NCBI GenBank assembly: GCA_022776215.1
Contig: JALFIR010000018.1
Span: 1 to 41,001 of the forward strand
DNA length: 41,001 bases
Reading direction: 5' to 3'
Source: Colivicinus sp022776215
Lineage (GTDB): Bacteria; Bacillota_I; Bacilli_A; Erysipelotrichales; Erysipelotrichaceae
Shown piece by piece: positions 7,285 through 15,971 of the stretch. The first letter of the stretch is position 1. Every line of letters begins with the position of its first letter. Position numbers and translations under genes: made by a program. Below the pieces are notes generated by a model. That model saw only the letters and a list, made by a program, of their open reading frames with translations. It did not search any database and was not told the DNA's origin.

Positions 7285-8694
7285 ATGGCTGGTAGAAAGT
7301 TTTTATGGGGTGGTGCCACTGCCTCTTATCAATGTGAAGGTGCTTGGAATGAAGATGATAAGGTTCTAAGCATGTGGGATAAATATTTACATGAGGGAGG
7401 ATATGAAACAGGTGATGTAGCCAGTGATCATTATCATCATTTTAGAGAAGATATTAAGATGATGAAGGATGGTGGCCAAAACTCTTATCGTTTTTCTATT
7501 TCTTGGCCAAGAATTATTAAAAATATTGAAGGTGAAATTAATCCAAAGGGAATTAAGTTTTATAGAGATTTGCTTCTTTGTTTAAAAGAAAACAACATTA
7601 CTCCTTTTGTTACTATATATCATTGGGATTTGCCACAATATCTTGAGGACAAGGGTGGTTGGTTGAATGAGGAAACATGTTATGCGTATCAATATTTCGC
7701 TAAGGTATGTTTTGACAACTTTGGTGATTTAGTTAAACATCGGGTAACTTTTAATGAACCTAAGTGGTGTACAGCTTCTGGCTATCTTGTTGGCAATTAT
7801 CCACCAGGCCACAAAGATCCTTATGAGATGATAGTAGCTGCTTATCACATTATGTTTGCAAGCGCCTTAGCTGTTAAAGAGTTTAAAGAAAATAATTATG
7901 AGGGTCAAATTGGCATTGTGCATTCATTTTCTCCTGTTAATGGTGTTGATGATACTTTAAAGACTAGAATTGCTATGCGTTTTGCGGATAATTACTCAAA
8001 TAGGTGGGTTCTTGATACTGCCGCTAAGGGTGAATTGCCTTTTGATTTATTAGAGTCTTTGAGTGAAAAGTTTGATTTGTCTTTTATTAAAGATGAACAT
8101 TTGCCTATTATTAAGAATAATACTGTTGATTTCTTGGGGTTAAATTATTATTCACATACTTTGGTGAAGCCTTATACAGAAGGTGAAACTAATTTTGTCG
8201 TTAATAATAGTGGCAAGAACTTTAAAGGTAAGAATACTGTAATTATTAAAGGATGGTTTGAACAAATCTTTGATAATCCAAATGCTACTTATACTGAATG
8301 GGGAACTGAAATTTATCCTCAAGGTTTAGAAAAGGGTTTAATTGAAGCTTATAATGATTATCATTTGCCTATTTATATTACAGAAAATGGTATAGGTGTA
8401 AGAGAAGATGTTAAGGTAAGTCAGGTTCAAGATGATTATCGTATTTCATTTATGAACGATCATATTAATGCCATTATGAACGCTGTTGACAAAGGTGTTG
8501 ATGTAAGAGGCTATTATGCATGGAGTTCTTTTGACTTGTATTCTTGGAAAAATGGTGTTGAGAAAAGATATGGCTTAGTAGCGATAGACTTTGATGATGA
8601 GAATCTAAAGAGAACACCTAAGAAGAGTTATTATTGGTTTAAGGATATCATTGAAAGTAATGGAGATAAGATTAAGCGTAAGAAGAACTTTTAA
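7285..8694 (+). CDS. GH1 6-phospho-beta-glycosidase (LacG-like phosphate pocket)
   Basis: A 469-residue glycoside hydrolase family 1 enzyme. The start is ATG 7285, with GAGGTGA upstream. The acid/base is E158 (TFNEP) and the nucleophile is E367 (ITENG). Near the C-terminus S420, K427 and Y429 (in a YSWKNGVEKRY segment) match the phosphate-binding trio of 6-phospho-beta-glycosidases. W421 next to the Ser is what 6-phospho-beta-galactosidases carry. It cleaves phosphorylated disaccharides brought in by a PTS, in the cytoplasm. A PTS-regulator remnant lies on the other side of the IS element, but no PTS permease is in the window. Glucoside versus galactoside preference is uncertain. Confidence 0.87.
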   Translation: MAGRKFLWGGATASYQCEGAWNEDDKVLSMWDKYLHEGGYETGDVASDHYHHFREDIKMMKDGGQNSYRFSISWPRIIKNIEGEINPKGIKFYRDLLLCLKENNITPFVTIYHWDLPQYLEDKGGWLNEETCYAYQYFAKVCFDNFGDLVKHRVTFNEPKWCTASGYLVGNYPPGHKDPYEMIVAAYHIMFASALAVKEFKENNYEGQIGIVHSFSPVNGVDDTLKTRIAMRFADNYSNRWVLDTAAKGELPFDLLESLSEKFDLSFIKDEHLPIIKNNTVDFLGLNYYSHTLVKPYTEGETNFVVNNSGKNFKGKNTVIIKGWFEQIFDNPNATYTEWGTEIYPQGLEKGLIEAYNDYHLPIYITENGIGVREDVKVSQVQDDYRISFMNDHINAIMNAVDKGVDVRGYYAWSSFDLYSWKNGVEKRYGLVAIDFDDENLKRTPKKSYYWFKDIIESNGDKIKRKKNF

Positions 8695-8722
8695 TTTATA
8701 ATAAATTGGTGAGGTATTTTGA

Positions 8723-10099
8723 ATGAATTATGATGTAGTTATTATAGGTGCAGGACCTGGTGGTATTTATTCTGCATATGAACTGGTAAAAAAAGACCCT
8801 AGTCTAAAGATTTGTCTATTAGATAGTGGTAATGCTCTAAATAAGAGACATTGTCCAATTGATGGCAAGAATATTAAGTCATGTATCAATTGTAAATCAT
8901 GCTCAATCATGTCAGGTTTTGGTGGAGCAGGTGCTTTCTCTGATGGTAAGTATAATATTACCAACGACTTTGGCGGTACTCTATATGAATACATTGGTTA
9001 TGAACAAGCACTAGACTTAATGAACTATGTAGATGAAATCAACGTTGAACACGGTGGTCAAAACTGTAAGAAATATTCTACAGCAGGAACTAAATTAAAG
9101 AAGATTTGTATGCAAAACTCTTTAAAGTTATTAGACGCTGAAGTAAGACACTTAGGAACTGATGTTAACTATATCGTTTTAGATAATATTTACAATGAAA
9201 TTAAGGATCATGCAGATATCATCTTTAATACACCTGTAACTGATGTTATTGCCAATGGCGATAATGACTTTAGTGTAGTAACCGATAAGGAAACATATAA
9301 CTGTAAAGACTTAATCATTTCAGTAGGAAGATCTGGTTCATCTTGGATGGAAAAGATTTGTAAGAGCCTAGATATCCCAACTAAATCAAATAGAGTAGAT
9401 ATCGGTGTTAGAGTAGAAATACCTGCTGTAATCTTCTCAGACATTACTGATGAACTATATGAATCAAAGATTGTCTATCGTACTCCACACTGGGAAGACA
9501 ATGTTAGAACTTTCTGTATGAATCCTAATGGTATTGTCGTAAACGAGAATACTAACGGTATTATTACTGTAAATGGTCATTCATATGAGGGTGATGATAA
9601 AAAGACTGAGAATACTAATTTTGCTCTACTTGTATCTAAAAACTTCTCATATCCATTTAAAGACTCTAATGGTTATGGCGAATCAATTGCTAGATTATCT
9701 AATATGTTAGGTGGTGGTGTCATTGTTCAAAGGTTCGGTGACCTTGAAAGAGGAAGAAGATCAACACCTGCAAGAATTGCTGAAGGTTGTGTTAGACCTA
9801 CATTAAATGCTACTCCAGGTGACTTATCTCTAGTGCTTCCAAAAAGAATCCTAGACTCTATCATTGATATGATTCATGCATTAGATAAGATTGCCCCAGG
9901 TACGGCTAATGATGATACATTGTTGTATGGAGTGGAAGTTAAGTTCTATAACATGACAGTAGAAGTAGATAATAATCTAATGTCTAAATACAAGGGACTA
10001 TTTGTCATTGGTGATGGTTCTGGTATTACTCATTCACTGTCACATGCATCTGCAAGTGGTGTCTATGTAGCAAGACATATCTTAGGAAAGGCTGAATAA
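8723..10099 (+). CDS. COG2509-type NAD(P)/FAD-dependent oxidoreductase
   Basis: A 458-residue flavoprotein. The dinucleotide-binding motif GAGPGG is at residues 9-14. A Cys-rich segment (about residues 50-66: HCPIDG, then CINCKSC) is followed by a Gly-rich SGFGGAGAFSDGK stretch, typical of the uncharacterised COG2509 FAD dehydrogenases. The C-terminus has the second FAD contact (FVIGDGSGITHSLSHA). The four Cys suggest a metal or Fe-S site, but this is not established. It is a single gene, 28 bases after the GH1 stop, with its own GTGAGG ribosome site and a terminator that overlaps its stop. The substrate is unknown. Confidence 0.8.
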   Translation: MNYDVVIIGAGPGGIYSAYELVKKDPSLKICLLDSGNALNKRHCPIDGKNIKSCINCKSCSIMSGFGGAGAFSDGKYNITNDFGGTLYEYIGYEQALDLMNYVDEINVEHGGQNCKKYSTAGTKLKKICMQNSLKLLDAEVRHLGTDVNYIVLDNIYNEIKDHADIIFNTPVTDVIANGDNDFSVVTDKETYNCKDLIISVGRSGSSWMEKICKSLDIPTKSNRVDIGVRVEIPAVIFSDITDELYESKIVYRTPHWEDNVRTFCMNPNGIVVNENTNGIITVNGHSYEGDDKKTENTNFALLVSKNFSYPFKDSNGYGESIARLSNMLGGGVIVQRFGDLERGRRSTPARIAEGCVRPTLNATPGDLSLVLPKRILDSIIDMIHALDKIAPGTANDDTLLYGVEVKFYNMTVEVDNNLMSKYKGLFVIGDGSGITHSLSHASASGVYVARHILGKAE

Positions 10100-10109
10100 G
10101 CCTTTTTTT
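10087..10109 (+). terminator. Intrinsic terminator overlapping the stop of the FAD gene
   Basis: AAAGGCT (10087-10093), loop GAATA, AGCCTTT (10099-10105), with T run to 10109. The stop TAA (10097-10099) is in the hairpin. Confidence 0.85.
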
Positions 10110-10148
10110 GAATATTTTTTGAAAAGGGCTTTCATTATTTTTTGTTTG

Positions 10149-10157
10149 TGTTAAGAT
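10149..10157 (+). promoter_or_regulatory. Extended -10 promoter of the purine operon
   Basis: TG-T-TAAGAT fits an extended -10 element. The -35 region is poor. The start would be near 10164, just before the riboswitch aptamer. Confidence 0.4.
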
Positions 10158-10170
10158 ACTTACATATACA

Positions 10171-10303
10171 TCGTATAATCCTTTGGATATGGCAAGGGAG
10201 TTTCTACATTGCTACCGTAAATAGCATTACTATGAATGAGCCGTCTTTTGTATCTGGCTTGTCCCTTGACGATGTTAGGATACTTAGGGGGGCTTTTCTT
10301 TTT
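10171..10303 (+). promoter_or_regulatory. Guanine-class purine riboswitch with downstream terminator
   Basis: The aptamer spans 10171-10235 with the family core in order: TATAATC after P1, the P2 loop GGATATGG, GTTTCTAC, the P3 loop CCGTAAA, and TTACTATG closing. The discriminating base is C (ACTATG, not ATTATG), which selects guanine or hypoxanthine rather than adenine. P1 has about 5 pairs (TCGTA/TATGA). Downstream, AGCC (10239-10242) with GTATC (10250-10254) can pair with GATAC (10279-10283) and GGCT (10291-10294) ahead of a T-rich tract, giving an OFF terminator. The same G-run is the xpt ribosome site, so ligand may block both transcription and translation. Confidence 0.9.
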
Positions 10304-10877
10304 GAAACTTTTAGAAGATAAAATCTTAAGTGATGGCATTATTTTAAATGGTGACATCTTAAAGATTGATAATTTTTTGAATCATCAAATTGATGTTGAA
10401 TTATTGGACCAAATGGGCCAAGAATTTAAGAAACTTTATTCTGACAGTAAAATTAATAAGATATTAACAATCGAATCTAGTGGTATTGGTATTGCGGTAA
10501 TGGCTGCAAGATATTTTAATAATTGTCCTGTTGTTTATGCAAAAAAAGGCAAGTCATCAAATATTGGTGGCGAAGTTTATGAGTGTGTGGAGAAGTCATA
10601 TACTCGTAATGTTGAATATCATATTCAAGTTTCTAAGAGATATTTAAATGAAAATGATAATGTATTAATTATTGATGATTTCCTAGCTAATGGTGAGGCT
10701 TTAAATGCGCTTATTAATATTTGTAAGCAAGCAGGCGCAACAGTTGAGGGCTGTGGTATTGCGGTAAGTAAGTCTTATCAACCAGGCGAAGAAAGAATTA
10801 AGAATATGGGAGTTAGGGTTGAGTCTCTTGCACGTATTAAGTCTATGCATGATGGTTCAATCGAGTTTTTTGGTTAA
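10302..10877 (+). CDS. xpt: Xanthine phosphoribosyltransferase
   Basis: A 191-residue PRTase matching Xpt in length and motifs: FLNHQID near residue 28, TIESSGIG, and the PRPP-binding loop VLIIDDFLANG, then VESLARI near the C-terminus. It converts xanthine plus PRPP to XMP for GMP salvage. The start is TTG 10302, giving the family N-terminus (M)KLLEDKIL, with AGGGGGG (10286-10292) upstream. The longer frame from 10236 would run through the riboswitch and is not real. The start codon sits in the T-tract of the riboswitch terminator. Xpt and the following nucleoside importer form a purine-salvage unit. Confidence 0.92.
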   Translation: MKLLEDKILSDGIILNGDILKIDNFLNHQIDVELLDQMGQEFKKLYSDSKINKILTIESSGIGIAVMAARYFNNCPVVYAKKGKSSNIGGEVYECVEKSYTRNVEYHIQVSKRYLNENDNVLIIDDFLANGEALNALINICKQAGATVEGCGIAVSKSYQPGEERIKNMGVRVESLARIKSMHDGSIEFFG

Positions 10878-10917
10878 TACAAGGTGTTCTTGTTTAACAT
10901 AAATAAAGGAGAGACAA

Positions 10918-12159
10918 ATGAAAAAATTAATTGCTTTACTATTAGCTCTACTAATGGTATTCACTCTAGTTGGTTGTTCATCTGATGAGGGTGATAAGAC
11001 AACTGGTGATGTTGATGTTAAGATTGGTGCAATCATCTTAGGTGATGAGAATGAAGGCTATAGCTATGCACATATCGCTGGTATTAAGGCTGCCGCTGAA
11101 AAGCTAGGTATTCCTGAATCTAACATTATTTGGAAGTATAACATTAAGGAAGATCAAGGTTGTTATGATGCTGCTGTTGACTGCATTGAAAATGGTGCGT
11201 CTTTAGTATTATCAAACTCTTATGGTCATCAAACTTATATGGAACAAGTTGCTAGTGAGTATCCTGAAGTAACTGTTATCGCTGTTACAGGTGATAGAGC
11301 TGCTGTTTCTGGTTTAAGTAATTTACATAATGCCTTTACAAGAATCTATGAAGCTAGATATGTTTCAGGTGTTGTAGCAGGTTTAAAATTAAAGGAGTTA
11401 GATGAAAAGGGTGAACTAGTCCCTGCTAACTATAATGAAGATGGTGAAGTTAAGCTTGGTTATGTTGGTGCATATCCATATTCAGAAGTTGTTTCTGGTT
11501 TCACTGCTTTCTATTTGGGTGTTAAGTCTGTTTATGAAAACGTACATATGTATGTTGAATACACTAACTCTTGGGCTGATTTAACTGCTGAGGGTACAGT
11601 TGCGGATGATTTAATGTCTAGAGGTTGTGTAATTATTTCTCAACATGCTGATACAACTGGTGCTCCAAGTACAGTTCAAAATAACAATGATTCTAATAAG
11701 TTTGGTTTCAATGCTTATGAAGTAGGTTATAACATTTCTATGTTAGATGTTGCTCCTACTGCAGCATTAACTAGTGCTACTAATAACTGGGAAGTATTCT
11801 ATGAATATGCATTCTCTTGCTTATTAAATAAGACTGAGATGGCTACTGACTGGAGTGATGGTTTCGCTTCAAATGCAGTTGGTATTACTGACTTAGGTAC
11901 TTCTTGTGCTGAGGGTACTGCTGAGGCTGTTAAGGCAGTTGAAGATGATATCGCTTCTGGTAAGTTGCATGTATTTGATACAACAACTTTCACAATTGAT
12001 GGTGTTAATCCTACTAGCATGTTAGGTGATGTTGATGCTGACTTTGTTCCTGAAACAGAGGGTGTGGCTGATGGATACTTCCATGAATCAGAATTTAGAA
12101 GTGCTCCATACTTCCCTAATGCTCAATTGATTGATGGTATCACTGCTTTAGGTGAATAA
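10918..12159 (+). CDS. bmpA: BMP-family nucleoside-binding lipoprotein of an ABC importer
   Basis: A 413-residue lipoprotein: signal MKKLIALLLALLMVF with lipobox LVGC (Cys20), then a basic-membrane-protein/PnrA-like periplasmic-binding fold (KIGAIILGDENEGY, later GAYPYSEVVSG). BMP proteins bind purine nucleosides outside the membrane and deliver them to NupOPQ-type importers. The ribosome site is AAAGGAGAG. The gene lies 40 bases after xpt with no clear terminator between them (only a short ACAAG/CTTGT hairpin), so it is probably riboswitch-controlled. A strong terminator follows it, before the ATPase gene. Confidence 0.9.
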   Translation: MKKLIALLLALLMVFTLVGCSSDEGDKTTGDVDVKIGAIILGDENEGYSYAHIAGIKAAAEKLGIPESNIIWKYNIKEDQGCYDAAVDCIENGASLVLSNSYGHQTYMEQVASEYPEVTVIAVTGDRAAVSGLSNLHNAFTRIYEARYVSGVVAGLKLKELDEKGELVPANYNEDGEVKLGYVGAYPYSEVVSGFTAFYLGVKSVYENVHMYVEYTNSWADLTAEGTVADDLMSRGCVIISQHADTTGAPSTVQNNNDSNKFGFNAYEVGYNISMLDVAPTAALTSATNNWEVFYEYAFSCLLNKTEMATDWSDGFASNAVGITDLGTSCAEGTAEAVKAVEDDIASGKLHVFDTTTFTIDGVNPTSMLGDVDADFVPETEGVADGYFHESEFRSAPYFPNAQLIDGITALGE

Positions 12160-12174
12160 TTAATTTGATATCTT

Positions 12175-12209
12175 AGCTACAGGCCCGTTTGTGACCTGTA
12201 GCTTTTTTT
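12175..12209 (+). terminator. Strong hairpin inside the nucleoside importer operon
   Basis: AGCTACAGG (12175-12183) and CCTGTAGCT (12195-12203) form 9 perfect pairs, followed by T6. It lies between the binding-protein gene and the ATPase gene, and the ATPase ribosome site GGAGG starts right after the T run. Partial read-through would give an excess of binding protein over transporter. Confidence 0.85.
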
Positions 12210-12218
12210 GGAGGTTTT

Positions 12219-13736
12219 ATGCAAAACGCAATTGAAATGGTGAATATCACTAAGACATTTGGTGATAAGGTTGTGGCAAATAGTAATGTCACAATGAATA
12301 TCAGACATAAAGAAATACTTTCTTTGTTGGGAGAAAATGGTTCTGGTAAGACTACTCTTATGAATATGCTTGCAGGCATTTATTATCCTGACTCTGGTCA
12401 AATCTTTTTTGATGGTAAAGAGGTTAGTATTACTTCTCCTAGTGATGCGTATCATTTGGGCATCGGTATGGTGCATCAACACTTTAAGTTGATTGATGTT
12501 TTTTCTGCCCTTGAGAATATTCTCTTAGGTCTTCCTAGTAACTTAGATGCCAAGGAAGTAAGAAGCAAGGTAGAAGAAATCTGTAATAAGTATGGTTTTG
12601 AATTAGATTTAGACGCAAAAGTCTATGATATGTCGGTGTCAGAGAAACAAACACTAGAGATTGTTAAGACCTTATATCGTGGTGCTGAAGTGCTAATTCT
12701 AGATGAACCTACGGCTGTATTAACTCCACAAGAGACAAGAAAATTGTTTAATGTCATTAAGAATATGAGGGATGATGGTAAGGCTGTTGTTATTATTACT
12801 CATAAGTTGAATGAGGTTCTTGAGGTTTCTGATAGGGTGACTATTTTAAGAAAAGGTGAATATGTGGGTACTGTTGATACTAAGGATGCTACTGAACAAT
12901 TATTAACTGAGATGATGGTTGGTCAAAAGGTTGAGCTTAATATCAATCGTGATTTAATTGAACATAAGGAGAAAAGATTAGAGGTAGCTCATTTAACAGT
13001 TACTAATAATGATGGTAAGAAGGTAGTAAATGATGCTACGTTTGACTTATATTCTGGTGAGATCATGGGTATAGCTGGTATCTCGGGTTGTGGTCAAAAG
13101 GAATTATTGGAGGCAATCATGGGTTTGACTAAGGCTGATGATGATTCTTCGGTAATCTACCATTCTACTGCTCATGGTGATCATCAATTAGTTGGCTTGT
13201 CTACTGAGAAGATTAGAGGCTTTGGCTTGCACTTAGCTTTTGTGCCTGAAGATAGATTGGGTATGGGCCTTGTTGGTAATATGGGCATGACTGAGAATGT
13301 CTTGTTGAAGAGATATAAGAAGGGTTCTGGGCCTTTCTTGCATACAAAAAAGCCTACTGAGATGGCTCAAAAGATTATGAATGATTTGGATGTTAAGACA
13401 CCATCTTTAGAATATCCACTTCGTAGATTGTCTGGTGGTAATATTCAAAAGGTCTTAGTTGGTAGAGAGGTTGCAGCTAAGCCTACAGTACTTATGACTG
13501 CTTATGCGGTAAGAGGCTTGGATATTAATACTTCTTATACAATTTATAATTTATTAAATGAAGAGAAGAAAAAGGGCGTAGCAGTAATTTATGTAGGTGA
13601 GGACCTAGATGTATTGTTGGCACTTTGCGATAGAATTCTTGTAATGTGTGATGGTCATGTCAATGGTATCTTGGATGGCCGTAAGTGTAGTAAGGAAGAG
13701 CTTGGTTATTTGATGACCAATCTAAAGGAGGCATAA
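12219..13736 (+). CDS. nupO: Nucleoside ABC importer ATPase with two ABC domains (NupO-like)
   Basis: A 505-residue double ATPase of the RbsA/NupO type. Domain 1 has Walker A GENGSGKTT (38-46), Walker B VLILDEPTA and an ITHKL switch; its signature reads MSVSEKQ where LSVGxQQ is usual. Domain 2 has SGCGQKE in the Walker A position, a good signature LSGGNIQK, and a Walker B region TAYAVRGLD in which the usual PT has been lost. Degenerate second domains are normal in this family, so it is probably functional. It energises uptake through the next two permeases, whose gene start overlaps this stop by 1 base (TAATG). Confidence 0.88.
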   Translation: MQNAIEMVNITKTFGDKVVANSNVTMNIRHKEILSLLGENGSGKTTLMNMLAGIYYPDSGQIFFDGKEVSITSPSDAYHLGIGMVHQHFKLIDVFSALENILLGLPSNLDAKEVRSKVEEICNKYGFELDLDAKVYDMSVSEKQTLEIVKTLYRGAEVLILDEPTAVLTPQETRKLFNVIKNMRDDGKAVVIITHKLNEVLEVSDRVTILRKGEYVGTVDTKDATEQLLTEMMVGQKVELNINRDLIEHKEKRLEVAHLTVTNNDGKKVVNDATFDLYSGEIMGIAGISGCGQKELLEAIMGLTKADDDSSVIYHSTAHGDHQLVGLSTEKIRGFGLHLAFVPEDRLGMGLVGNMGMTENVLLKRYKKGSGPFLHTKKPTEMAQKIMNDLDVKTPSLEYPLRRLSGGNIQKVLVGREVAAKPTVLMTAYAVRGLDINTSYTIYNLLNEEKKKGVAVIYVGEDLDVLLALCDRILVMCDGHVNGILDGRKCSKEELGYLMTNLKEA

Positions 13737-14821
13737 TGGCTAAGGAACCTAAATTTACAATTAGTAAAAAAGATGATAGTCCTCTTTGGCAAACTATTTT
13801 GATTAAGGCTATTGCGGTTATTCTTTCATTAATTGTTTCAGCTTTATTCTTATATTTTGTGACTAAGTTAGATCCTATTTCTGTTTATGCGTCTATGTAT
13901 AAGGGTGCCTTTGGTACTCCTAGAAGATTCTGGATTACTATTAGAGATGCTGTGTTCTTGTTACTAGTGGCAGTGTCACTTACCCCAGTATTTAAAATGA
14001 GATTCTGGAACTGTGGTGCAGAGGGTCAAGTTTTAATTGGTGGTTTGGTTACTGCTGCTTTGATGATTAATTATGGTAATACTATTTCTACTCCAGTATT
14101 ATTGTTAATTATGTTTATTACTTCAGCAATTTGTGGTGCTTTGTGGGCTTTTTTACCAGCTTATTTTAAGGCTAAATATAATACTAATGAGACGTTGTTT
14201 ACTTTGATGATGAATTATGTTGCGATTCAATTAGTAGAATTCTTTGTAGACTTTTGGGATAAGAAACAAGCCCATTCAGTAGGTATTATTAATATGAATA
14301 CTCATGGTGGTTGGTTTATGTCTATTGGTGAGTATCAATATTTGTTGAACGTAATTATTGTCTTATTGATATCGGTTCTTGTTTATATTTATTTAAAATA
14401 TTCTAAACATGGTTTTGAATTGGCTGTAGTTGGTGAATCTGAGGCTACTGCTAAGTATGCAGGCATTAATGTGAAGAACACAATTATTAGAACTGTCTTA
14501 TTGTCTGGTGGTATTGCCGGTATTGCAGGTTTTGTAGAGGTAGCTGGTATGTCTCATACTATTTCTAAGCAAACTGCAGGCGGTAGGGGTTTTACTGCTA
14601 TTATCGTATGTTGGTTGGCTAAGTTTAATATCTTGTCTATGGCCTTTATTTCTTTGTTGATAGTGTTCTTGAATAAGGGTGCTTCTCAAATTGCCTCTGA
14701 CTTTGGCTTAAATGAATATGCATCTAATATTATTACAGGTATTATTTTGTTCTTTATTTTAGGATCTGAATTCTTTGTCAATTACAAGTTTGTTAAGCAT
14801 TCACATAAGGAGGAAGCATAA
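13736..14821 (+). CDS. nupP: Nucleoside ABC importer permease (NupP-like)
   Basis: A 361-residue membrane protein of the BPD_transp_2 (LivH/RbsC-like) family, with many hydrophobic helices from about residue 20 onward. Recognisable family stretches include FWNCGAEGQVLIGG in the first third and the conserved GESEATAKYAGINV cytoplasmic loop. It starts at the ATG that shares its A with the nupO stop, and its own stop overlaps the next start in the same way (TAATG), so translation is coupled. It is one half of the membrane channel for purine nucleosides. Confidence 0.87.
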   Translation: MAKEPKFTISKKDDSPLWQTILIKAIAVILSLIVSALFLYFVTKLDPISVYASMYKGAFGTPRRFWITIRDAVFLLLVAVSLTPVFKMRFWNCGAEGQVLIGGLVTAALMINYGNTISTPVLLLIMFITSAICGALWAFLPAYFKAKYNTNETLFTLMMNYVAIQLVEFFVDFWDKKQAHSVGIINMNTHGGWFMSIGEYQYLLNVIIVLLISVLVYIYLKYSKHGFELAVVGESEATAKYAGINVKNTIIRTVLLSGGIAGIAGFVEVAGMSHTISKQTAGGRGFTAIIVCWLAKFNILSMAFISLLIVFLNKGASQIASDFGLNEYASNIITGIILFFILGSEFFVNYKFVKHSHKEEA

Positions 14822-15852
14822 TGACTAGTGCACAATTAATTTCTTGGGTTGTTTCAGCCATTACTTTTGGAACTGTTATTATGTTTGGCTGTATTGGTGA
14901 GGCTATCAATCAAAAGGCTGGTAATTTGAATTTGGGTGTTCCAGGTATTATGCAGCTTGGTGGTATTGGTGCTTTGACTGGTGCTTTCATTTATGAGAGT
15001 AGTACTGCTACACCTAATGGTGTAATTGGTATGTTATGTGCCTTGTTGTGTGCAATACTTGCTAGTGCTTTAGGCAGTTTGATTTATAGTTTCTTGACTG
15101 TTACTTTAAAGGCTAATCAGAATGTTACTGGTTTAACACTTACTATTTTTGGAACTGGTATCGCTAATTTCTTTGGTGGTTCTTTGATGAAACTGTCAGG
15201 TGGTGTTGGTTCTATTTCAGTAGCTACTACTGCCAATGTGTTTAAGCTTCGTCTCCCTTTTATTTCAGGTAAGTTAGGGTTATTTGGTTCTTTATTCTTG
15301 AATTATGGTTGGATGGCTTATTTCTGTTTAGTTTTGGCTTTTGTGGCTAATTATTTCTTGACTAAGACAAGAACCGGTTTGAATCTAAGAGCGGTTGGTG
15401 AGAATCCAGCTACTGCTGATGCGGCTGGTATTAATGTTACTAAGTACAAGTATTTAGCTTCTATTATTGGTGGTGCTATTTGCGGTCTTGGCGGTTTGTT
15501 CTATGTAATGGACTATATTCAAGGAACATGGGCTAATGATAATACTATTGAGGCCTTAGGTTGGCTGGCTGTTGCCCTTGTTATTTTTACTTCTTGGAAG
15601 CCTAAGAATGCAACATGGGGTGCTTACTTGTTTGGTTTGTGCTACTGGGCTTATATTTATATTCCTGCTGAAATCTCTAGGGCTTTGGCTGATGTTTTGA
15701 AGGTAGAAAGAGTTACTTATCTTCAAAATCTTTATAAGATGTTGCCTTATATTGTTACTATTGTAGTATTGTGTGTGGTTTCTGCTAAGAAGAAGAAGGA
15801 GAATCAAGCACCAGGTCATTTGGGTGTGTCTTACTTTAGAGAAGAAAGATAG
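14821..15852 (+). CDS. nupQ: Nucleoside ABC importer permease (NupQ-like)
   Basis: A 343-residue partner permease. It has the family N-terminal stretch CIGEAINQKAGNLNLGVPGI and the loop GENPATADAAGINV, which parallels the same loop in NupP. About eight to ten membrane helices are visible, and it ends in a short basic tail. It is the last gene of the unit: its start overlaps nupP by one base and a terminator follows 8 bases after its stop. With NupO, NupP and the BMP lipoprotein it completes an ABC importer; with xpt, the set serves guanine-nucleotide salvage. Confidence 0.88.
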   Translation: MTSAQLISWVVSAITFGTVIMFGCIGEAINQKAGNLNLGVPGIMQLGGIGALTGAFIYESSTATPNGVIGMLCALLCAILASALGSLIYSFLTVTLKANQNVTGLTLTIFGTGIANFFGGSLMKLSGGVGSISVATTANVFKLRLPFISGKLGLFGSLFLNYGWMAYFCLVLAFVANYFLTKTRTGLNLRAVGENPATADAAGINVTKYKYLASIIGGAICGLGGLFYVMDYIQGTWANDNTIEALGWLAVALVIFTSWKPKNATWGAYLFGLCYWAYIYIPAEISRALADVLKVERVTYLQNLYKMLPYIVTIVVLCVVSAKKKKENQAPGHLGVSYFREER

Positions 15853-15859
15853 TTTATTG

Positions 15860-15879
15860 AGGAGCGAAAGCTCCTTTTT
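15860..15879 (+). terminator. Terminator of the purine salvage operon
   Basis: AGGAGC, tetraloop GAAA, GCTCCT, then a T run: a compact hairpin 8 bases after the nupQ stop. Confidence 0.88.
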
Positions 15880-15901
15880 ATAAATGTCACAATATGATTA
15901 A

Positions 15902-15950
15902 TGTTTACTAAAATAGACAAAAAAATAGATAATGTATATAATAGTAAACA
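15902..15950 (+). promoter_or_regulatory. Promoter flanked by a perfect inverted repeat (likely autoregulatory operator)
   Basis: TAGACA (15914-15919), 17 bp, TATAAT (15937-15942). Perfect 9-bp arms TGTTTACTA (15902-15910) and TAGTAAACA (15942-15950) bracket it; the second overlaps the last base of the -10. A dimeric XRE regulator made from the next gene is the natural ligand. Confidence 0.65.
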
Positions 15951-15971
15951 ATAAGAGAGGTATAAAAGCAA

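Noticed and set aside
10236..10301. N-terminal extension of Xpt
   Set aside because: It would translate through the guanine riboswitch 3' part and terminator and has no ribosome site; family length and motif alignment support TTG 10302.
10878..10917. ACAAG/CTTGT hairpin as a terminator between xpt and bmpA
   Set aside because: A stem of only five pairs and a short T-run; too weak to call, so I treat xpt and the importer as one unit.
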